From Gammaproteobacteria bacterium (lineage in GTDB: Bacteria; Pseudomonadota; Gammaproteobacteria; SZUA-229), in assembly GCA_030637945.1 (NCBI GenBank), contig DAOWFN010000172.1, positions 1 through 10,931 on the forward strand: a stretch of DNA of 10,931 nucleotides, written 5' to 3'. Below, in pieces: positions 6,812 through 10,931 of this stretch. A program made the position numbers and the translations under genes. Each line of letters starts with the position of its first letter. The stretch's first letter is position 1. The notes under the pieces are model-generated. The model did not search any database. It was not told where the DNA came from and saw only the letters and a list, made by a program, of their open reading frames with translations.

Positions 6812-7852
6812 TTAATACAACATCAAATCAGCAATTTTATCTGCCCAGCTGGCAAATTCAGGTACTGTAAAAATATCCTGGCCAATAGCGCGATGCATAT
6901 CCGATACCATCATGACACCCATCTCACGCTGAGGAAAATGATTGGCGTAACTGAGAATATTGCCGTGTACTTTCATCGCTTCATCTGTATCTTTAGCTCG
7001 AATAGCACGGCCAACTAATGCAGTAGCAACGGCATACTGCAGATCAATCTCTTTGGGTGTATCGACTTCTTCACCGTTGATGATAGCATCGAGGTCCGGC
7101 ATCTGATCAAGACTGGCAATAAATGCGGCTAACTCAATACCAGCCGCTTTACCCACGCATGCCTGTAGCGCACCTGAAAATAATTCAGGATGATCTTCAA
7201 ATTTATGCAATGCACGATGAGCAAATTCCCACGAGCGCGGTGATGGAAATGCAACAGGATTTTGCGAGGCATCAAATTCGAAAAGTAAATCCTGACGAAA
7301 ACGTAAAAAAGCTATCACACGCTCATCGATGCCATTTGCATACGCCCATGCAACCCAGTCATCGAGATTAATATCGACTTCGTAATGAGAGAAACGATTA
7401 GCCAATGGTGCTGGCATACTGTAAGTGACACCGCGGTCACCTTGACGGTTACCTGCAGCAATGATCGCCCAACCATCCGGGACTTCATACTCACCCAGTT
7501 TTCTATCAAGTATTAACTGATAGGCAGCAGCAGATACGCTGGGTGGTGCCGAAGTGATCTCATCTAAAAATAAGATGCCGTTTTCGCCGTGACGCTCTGC
7601 ATTAGGCAACATTGCAGGAACCGCCCATTCCACAGAACTGCCAACTTTAAAGGGAATACCGCGTAGATCACTAGGCTCCATCTGCGACAGACGGATATCA
7701 ATCAGTGGCGTATTTTGCTTTTTGGCAACCTGCGCTACCATCTGTGACTTACCTACACCCGGCGCACCCCACAACATCACGGGTGTGTGATGACCGCTTT
7801 GCGTGCTTATAAATTCTTTTTCTACTACGGTTAATAAATGTGCTGGACGCAT
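6812..7852 (-). CDS. MoxR-family AAA+ ATPase
   Basis: This 346-residue ATPase belongs to the MoxR branch of AAA+ proteins, whose members act as chaperones in assembly, maturation or metal insertion of target complexes. Motifs in order are Walker A GAPGVGKS (29-36), Walker B ILFLDE (93-98), sensor 1 Asn135 in AAGN and a likely arginine finger Arg153 in LANRF. The section from about 190 on would form the helical lid. No membrane segment or signal peptide is visible. It lies directly upstream of the VWA gene on the same strand, the usual arrangement for these partners, with palindrome C between them. The ribosome-binding sequence is weak (AGATGA well upstream). The client cannot be deduced; the adjacent Sel1 and DsrS-like genes are candidates for the same process. 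Confidence 0.93.
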   Translation of the reverse strand: MRPAHLLTVVEKEFISTQSGHHTPVMLWGAPGVGKSQMVAQVAKKQNTPLIDIRLSQMEPSDLRGIPFKVGSSVEWAVPAMLPNAERHGENGILFLDEITSAPPSVSAAAYQLILDRKLGEYEVPDGWAIIAAGNRQGDRGVTYSMPAPLANRFSHYEVDINLDDWVAWAYANGIDERVIAFLRFRQDLLFEFDASQNPVAFPSPRSWEFAHRALHKFEDHPELFSGALQACVGKAAGIELAAFIASLDQMPDLDAIINGEEVDTPKEIDLQYAVATALVGRAIRAKDTDEAMKVHGNILSYANHFPQREMGVMMVSDMHRAIGQDIFTVPEFASWADKIADLMLY

Positions 7853-7970
7853 AGTTTTTATATCATCTAATTATTCGTTGTTATTGTCATTTTAACTAAA
7901 AGGATCGCTACATTCATGCAGGTATCACATTCGTTCAAGATAACAGAGTCTATAAGTTATTCTGAATCTC

Positions 7971-8465
7971 TTAAAATTGCATATCTTCAAATCCGGCAAG
8001 CTTATACAGCCTTTTGGCCTCTTCCAGATTTCGCTCTACACCGTTGCCTTCCTGATACATCATTGCCAGCGTTGTCAATGAGCCAACCAAACCCTGCTCA
8101 CCGGCTTTAGTAAACCACTTAACCGCTTCCTGTGCATTTTTGTCCACACACTCACCTTCCATATACATGAAACCCAGTCCATGTTGCGCAACCGGATGGC
8201 CCTGCTCTGCAGCAGCACGCATATATTCTACGGCCTTATCATCATTGGCCACCACACCCAATCCATTCTGATACATGATGGCGCAACGATGCTGTGATTC
8301 AGCATCACCCCCTTCTGCAAGCGGTCCTAAAAACTGCAAGGATTGTTTAAAGTTTTTAGCTTCAAATGCGGCGATGCCGCTGGAAAAGCTGGCATCTATA
8401 TCACTGATATCCATTGCTTCATTATTTTCGCCACTTGTTGGTTCTTCAGACATAATGGTGCTCAT
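7971..8465 (-). CDS. Sel1-repeat protein
   Basis: This protein of about 164 residues consists mainly of three Sel1-like repeats of roughly 36 residues each, helical pairs of the TPR class that bind other proteins. Counting from a TTG six bases upstream of the chosen start, they span about 56-91, 92-127 and 128-160, with the repeated pattern A.Y...LG.MY..G.GV..D...A..W...A.EQG. The N-terminal 25 residues are acidic and probably disordered. There is no signal peptide, so it is likely a cytoplasmic scaffold. I chose the ATG at 8465; the TTG at 8471 and the ATG at 8453 are also possible, because none has a strong Shine-Dalgarno sequence. The 118-bp gap to the AAA+ gene leaves co-transcription open. 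Confidence 0.85.
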   Translation of the reverse strand: MSTIMSEEPTSGENNEAMDISDIDASFSSGIAAFEAKNFKQSLQFLGPLAEGGDAESQHRCAIMYQNGLGVVANDDKAVEYMRAAAEQGHPVAQHGLGFMYMEGECVDKNAQEAVKWFTKAGEQGLVGSLTTLAMMYQEGNGVERNLEEAKRLYKLAGFEDMQF

Positions 8466-8514
8466 AAACAAAAGAACGAGTTTATCACGGCTACATTTGA
8501 CGCATATACCGATA

Positions 8515-8529
8515 TGTACAGGAAGTACA
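8515..8529. promoter_or_regulatory. Operator-like inverted repeat upstream of Sel1 gene
   Basis: TGTAC (8515-8519) and GTACA (8525-8529) are perfect inverted arms around AGGAA, and flanking ATA/TAT extends the symmetry with one mismatch. It lies about 50 bases before the Sel1-gene start, where a repressor or activator dimer could bind. No regulator is identified; a match this short could arise by chance. Confidence 0.25.
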
Positions 8530-8686
8530 GTATTAGAACAATGCAGGAGCGATTGTCGACAAATAACTATATTAGCAGTTAAAACCTTGAATTAATTGTG
8601 CTTATTTGTATTTATGAGTAAGTCGGATACAGCAAAAAGATTAAATTACGGTAAAATACTCCCTCTAAAGAGATAGTCACTACGCA

Positions 8687-8715
8687 TTCCAAAATCCGCT
8701 CACACTAGGTATAAT
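8687..8715 (+). promoter_or_regulatory. Candidate sigma-70 promoter of the 64-aa gene
   Basis: A perfect -10 TATAAT (8710-8715) follows a poor -35, TTCCAA (8687-8692), with a 17-base spacer. The downstream sequence TTGCGCCC is GC-rich, as in the dapC promoter. Transcription would start near 8722, leaving about 115 nt of leader before the gene. That leader can form small hairpins, such as TCTTAA-CTA-TTAAGA (8738-8752) nested in CGACT/AGTCG (8730-8734 and 8766-8770). Confidence 0.5.
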
Positions 8716-8835
8716 TTGCGCCCATTAATCGACTCTTTCTTAACTATTAAGATTGGTCGTAAAAAAGTCGAAGTTGTTGCCGCTGCGGTTTCAACGCTAC
8801 ATACAATATGTTTAGAAGCCCGAGAGGAAACTAAG

Positions 8836-9030
8836 ATGAATCAAGATTATTACAATGCAGTAACTAAGATGGAAGAAGCTGGTGTTGATCCAGAGTACAT
8901 CATTGGCTGGGAAGGCGGTTACGTATTAAACCCACCACGTGAAGAACAACGCGTTACTGAAGCTTATGAAGCTGGTTACGAAGACGGTAAAGAAAAAAAT
9001 GCTGATAACTTCAGCAACTGGACTAAATAA
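8836..9030 (+). CDS. Small acidic conserved-looking protein, 64 aa, function unknown
   Basis: I do not recognise this protein. It has 64 residues, is acidic and soluble, and lacks cysteine, signal peptide and membrane segment. Visible features are GWEGGYVLNP (24-33), a central REEQR and a repeated AYEAGYEDGKE-like helix (about 42-53), ending in NWTK. The ATG at 8836 is chosen over an in-frame TTG at 8716 because a strong AGAGGAA Shine-Dalgarno sequence (8823-8829) sits seven bases upstream and the added residues show no motif. It forms a complete single-gene unit, with its own promoter, leader and a very strong terminator just after the stop. That suggests a well-expressed, independently regulated product. 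Codon use (GAA, GGT, CGT, AAA preferences) also fits high expression, though the sample is small. Confidence 0.85.
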   Translation: MNQDYYNAVTKMEEAGVDPEYIIGWEGGYVLNPPREEQRVTEAYEAGYEDGKEKNADNFSNWTK

Positions 9031-9050
9031 GTAATTATTCAGTCCCACAG

Positions 9051-9089
9051 AAAAGCCGATACGGGTAAAGACCTGTATCGGCTTTTTTT
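9051..9089 (+). terminator. Strong Rho-independent terminator of the 64-aa gene
   Basis: AAGCCGATACGGGT (9053-9066) pairs with ACCTGTATCGGCTT (9071-9084) around the tetraloop AAAG, giving about 14 pairs with one G-U. The run of seven T that starts at 9083 completes it. It begins 20 bases after the stop codon of the small gene. The A-run at its left end could allow some function on the opposite strand as well. Confidence 0.92.
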
Positions 9090-9117
9090 GTGCAGGAAGC
9101 GAAAAGCCACAAGATTA

Positions 9118-9149
9118 AACCACAGAGACACAGAGGGAGCAGAGTTTTT
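9118..9149 (+). repeat. Orphan arm of the palindrome family
   Basis: AACCACAGAGACACAGAGG and the following GAGCAGAG plus a T-run match the layout of the left arm of palindrome A (3609-3639), including the trailing T stretch. No complementary arm is found nearby in this window. It abuts the 3' end of the minus-strand gene that ends at 9154. It is either a half element or the remnant of a decayed palindrome. Confidence 0.6.
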
Positions 9150-9153
9150 TTAT

Positions 9154-9714
9154 TTAAAGCACACCCCGAGTAACCCGTTTAAACGCTTTCATCGCATCGG
9201 GTATTTCGATATCCATCACCTGGTCAGGTATCCACTTATTATCCTTCTCGCCCATCACATCGCGCACATGCTCTCCTACACAGCGACGCATTTGAAATCC
9301 GGGCTGACCACCCTCTTCAAAGGTGAAATTACTGTACTCGTTCATACGTTCGTTCATCAGCGCGATGTATTCAGCCCTAAAATCAGTTTCTTTATCATCT
9401 GAGACATCACGACGATTATCGTGCATAGTTTTTGCCAGATTTAAAGCCATAGCCGTAATTAATGCCTGACGGTCTTCCGCTGAATAATCCTTTGCAGAGA
9501 TAATACGATCGACCACATGCACTAAAAATGCTGTCAATTCAGCAATCACATCCAGGCGCTGAAAATGCGTATCCGTTTGAAAACCTTCATTTTCGAGATG
9601 CATGACGTTAGCACTGGCGACTTTCCAAAAATTAAAGCTCAAAACGCTGCCTGTCTCCTCTGCCGTGCGCTCTTTATCTTTGTCATTCCACTTGTTTTTA
9701 ACTCGAATTTTCAT
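9154..9714 (-). CDS. Uncharacterised helical protein, 186 aa
   Basis: I do not recognise this family. The 186-residue protein is soluble, strongly charged and without signal peptide. A basic, polar N-terminus (MKIRVKNKWNDKDKER) precedes a mainly helical middle (about 50-125, including RLDVIAELTAFLVHVVDRII and a histidine in AKTMHDNRR). A more compact C-terminal section (about 126-186) contains the only cysteine, Cys145 in MRRCVGEHV. The start at 9714 is preferred to an upstream in-frame ATG at 9750 because GAGG (9720-9723) lies five bases before it. It diverges from the 344-aa gene across 81 bp, so the two may share control. The lone repeat arm at 9118-9149 ends next to its stop codon. Confidence 0.8.
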   Translation of the reverse strand: MKIRVKNKWNDKDKERTAEETGSVLSFNFWKVASANVMHLENEGFQTDTHFQRLDVIAELTAFLVHVVDRIISAKDYSAEDRQALITAMALNLAKTMHDNRRDVSDDKETDFRAEYIALMNERMNEYSNFTFEEGGQPGFQMRRCVGEHVRDVMGEKDNKWIPDQVMDIEIPDAMKAFKRVTRGVL

Positions 9715-9728
9715 AATAACCTCAATGC

Positions 9729-9763
9729 TTGCATATGTACTGTAATGCATTGAATAGTATACT
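9729..9763. promoter_or_regulatory. Possible shared divergent promoter/operator
   Basis: The 81-bp gap between the two right-hand genes holds the palindrome AGTATACT (9756-9763), which supplies a -10-like TATACT on both strands. It also holds an inverted repeat TGCAT (9730-9734) / ATGCA (9745-9749). No good -35 sits at 16-18 bases on either side, so an activator-dependent promoter is possible. Low confidence. Confidence 0.3.
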
Positions 9764-9795
9764 GGATAGTAACTCCTGATAACTATGTTCCCATA

Positions 9796-10830
9796 ATGGA
9801 TATACAGAAACTTATCAATGATGTGCAGCTAAATTGCCATATATCCGATGCCAGGCATGCGGGCAATTACACCCTCTGCGTATATCTTTTAAAAATGCGG
9901 GAATTTTATCGCTGGGAACGACAACACACTTTCAGTGAAAAATTATCGAAGAATGATATAGGTGACTGGCTAACCAGGCGCGAAGATTTATGGGAGAAAG
10001 TAGAAAGTGATGATTATCACCCTATAACCATCGCCAGTAAAAATTTCGATCCTTTTGATTCACAGAATATAAACAATTCACTCATATCACAGAATCTGAT
10101 TTACAGCGGTGGTTATGGTGTCAAGAACAAACCACATTTCTTTTTGGCTGACCTGGAAAATAAAGAAACTATAAACGACTACACGATATATATCAGCGGT
10201 AAAGAATACGCACGTGACCTAACCTCACCGCCTGCGATGAGTCACAACAAAACCATTTATATTCGCCGTGAATCATTCAAACGTTTGCTCTGGGAACGCA
10301 CCGATGAATGGCGCTGGAACAAACCAGAAAACGCTATGGCAAGGTCCATCCGCTGTTATGATTTTGATAACGATCTTGAAAACGCGCTATCTAAAATGAC
10401 AGATAATGAACTCGATGCTGCCGTATTACATGAGATAGGTGAAATACAGGTTGGCGAAAAACTCGATGGCTGGCATCAGATGATGAGTGACATTACCTTC
10501 ACTCAGGCAGAGATCATGGCGCGTGCTGTGCGCGATCACTATGCCGACACACTACACACACTGCCGACGTTAATTAAGAACAACAACCAGGCATCGATTC
10601 ATTTTTATTTTGCGAACCTGACCAATATGCGAAAACATATATTTCCTTCATTGATGAATGCTTATAATAAATGGTGTGAAGATGCAAAAATAAACTCTAT
10701 AGATAAAACAGTCGCTACATCAGTAAATCACTGGAAAAACATTGCTGAACAGATGCTTGCTTTACATCAACAGGATGCCAGGCAATGCAGTGTTAGAATT
10801 GAATCTTTAGTAAATAACAAAAATATTTAA
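9796..10830 (+). CDS. Sfum_1244-family-like protein, 344 aa, function unknown
   Basis: The 344 residues recall the uncharacterised Sfum_1244 family, judged by the N-terminal block DARHAGNYTLCVYLLKMREFYRWE (about 18-41), GDWLTRREDLWE (56-67), SGGYGVKNKPHFFLADL (104-120), a central ISGKEYARDLTSPPAMS (133-149) and LHEIGE (211-216). This match is from memory and needs a search. The protein is soluble, without signal peptide. HEIGE (212-216) resembles half of a metal-binding helix, and the YDFDNDLENAL segment before it is acidic, but no known catalytic set is complete. The last 80 residues look helical. No clear Shine-Dalgarno sequence precedes the ATG. It diverges from the 186-aa gene and is followed 24 bases after its stop codon by a REP-like palindrome that could end its transcript. 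Confidence 0.75.
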   Translation: MDIQKLINDVQLNCHISDARHAGNYTLCVYLLKMREFYRWERQHTFSEKLSKNDIGDWLTRREDLWEKVESDDYHPITIASKNFDPFDSQNINNSLISQNLIYSGGYGVKNKPHFFLADLENKETINDYTIYISGKEYARDLTSPPAMSHNKTIYIRRESFKRLLWERTDEWRWNKPENAMARSIRCYDFDNDLENALSKMTDNELDAAVLHEIGEIQVGEKLDGWHQMMSDITFTQAEIMARAVRDHYADTLHTLPTLIKNNNQASIHFYFANLTNMRKHIFPSLMNAYNKWCEDAKINSIDKTVATSVNHWKNIAEQMLALHQQDARQCSVRIESLVNNKNI

Positions 10831-10854
10831 TAGTTGTTTACTAACTCTGTCAAA

Positions 10855-10920
10855 TCGCGGAACAAGATTCCGCTCCTACGGTGAGAGCAATACCTGTAGG
10901 AACGGAATCTTGTTCCGCGA
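10855..10920. repeat. REP-like palindrome (26-nt arms), possible terminator
   Basis: Arms 10855-10880 and 10895-10920 match as reverse complements at 24 of 26 positions, one of the two mismatches being a G-U-type pair. The arms carry CGGAATCTTGTTCCGCGA, itself partly symmetrical (CGGAA...TTCCG). The design of a GTAGGA(A/G)CG start and a CGCGA end resembles pseudomonad-type REP elements. It lies just after the 344-aa gene. It differs in sequence from palindromes A-C, so it is a second repeat family. Confidence 0.8.
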
Positions 10921-10931
10921 TGCCAGAACAC

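Larger units (their letters stand above)
8466..8835. other. Intergenic region between Sel1 gene and small gene
   Basis: This 370-base region separates two divergently transcribed genes. It holds the candidate promoter of the small gene (8687-8715), its leader (about 8722-8835) and an operator-like inverted repeat near the Sel1 start (8515-8529). It also contains the perfect ten-base palindrome TTGTCGACAA (8553-8562). A plus-strand reading frame runs in from 8716 in phase with the small gene, but it begins at a TTG overlapping the promoter and shows no family motif. I see no RNA gene. Confidence 0.5.

Noticed and set aside
8716..8835. N-terminal extension of the 64-aa protein starting at a TTG
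   Set aside because: The TTG directly abuts the candidate -10 box and has no ribosome site, whereas the ATG at 8836 has a strong one.
9715..9750. Longer start for the 186-aa protein at 9750
   Set aside because: The extra 12 residues have no family support, and the GAGG site at 9720-9723 points to the start at 9714.

Overview
The window looks like chromosomal DNA from an AT-leaning gammaproteobacterium. The evidence is a succinylase-type lysine/diaminopimelate module (dapC-dapD), a YffB/Spx-type gene beside it, and a protein resembling DsrS of sulfur-oxidising gammaproteobacteria. No dsrAB, rRNA, tRNA, CRISPR array, phage gene or intact insertion sequence is visible. The lineage call is inferred from protein resemblance and is not proven.

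Layout from left to right. Positions 1-494 hold no gene I can support, but include a short motif often seen beside REP-associated transposases. A secreted single-cysteine MsrB (495-1028, +) converges on a VOC-fold gene (1052-1447, -). That gene diverges from dapC (1549-2745, +), which is followed by dapD (2774-3598, +) and, beyond a large hairpin, by a YffB-like gene (3737-4078, +). Next come four minus-strand genes, in order of transcription: a Sel1-repeat protein (8465-7971), a MoxR-type AAA+ ATPase (7852-6812), a metallopeptidase-like plus VWA protein (6669-5410) and a DsrS-like protein (5251-4127). A 64-residue protein (8836-9030, +) stands alone with its own promoter, about 115 nt of leader and a strong terminator. 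At the right end two uncharacterised genes diverge (9154-9714, - and 9796-10830, +), and the window closes on a REP-like palindrome.

How the genes relate. DapD and DapC catalyse consecutive steps towards meso-diaminopimelate. The AAA+ ATPase and the VWA protein form a classic MoxR/VWA partner pair, probably a chaperone-like or metal-insertion machine. The Sel1 protein and the DsrS-like protein flank it on the same strand and may be accessory subunits, which is an inference from gene order. The 64-aa, 186-aa and 344-aa proteins have no function I can assign.

The most striking non-coding feature is a set of long intergenic palindromes at 3609-3703, 5290-5372 and 6716-6798, plus a lone arm at 9118-9149. 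Their arms differ in sequence but share a modular core, roughly TCTGYGTYnnTCTGYGG, and each pair of arms matches almost perfectly. Two of them separate genes of the AAA/VWA/DsrS-like cluster.
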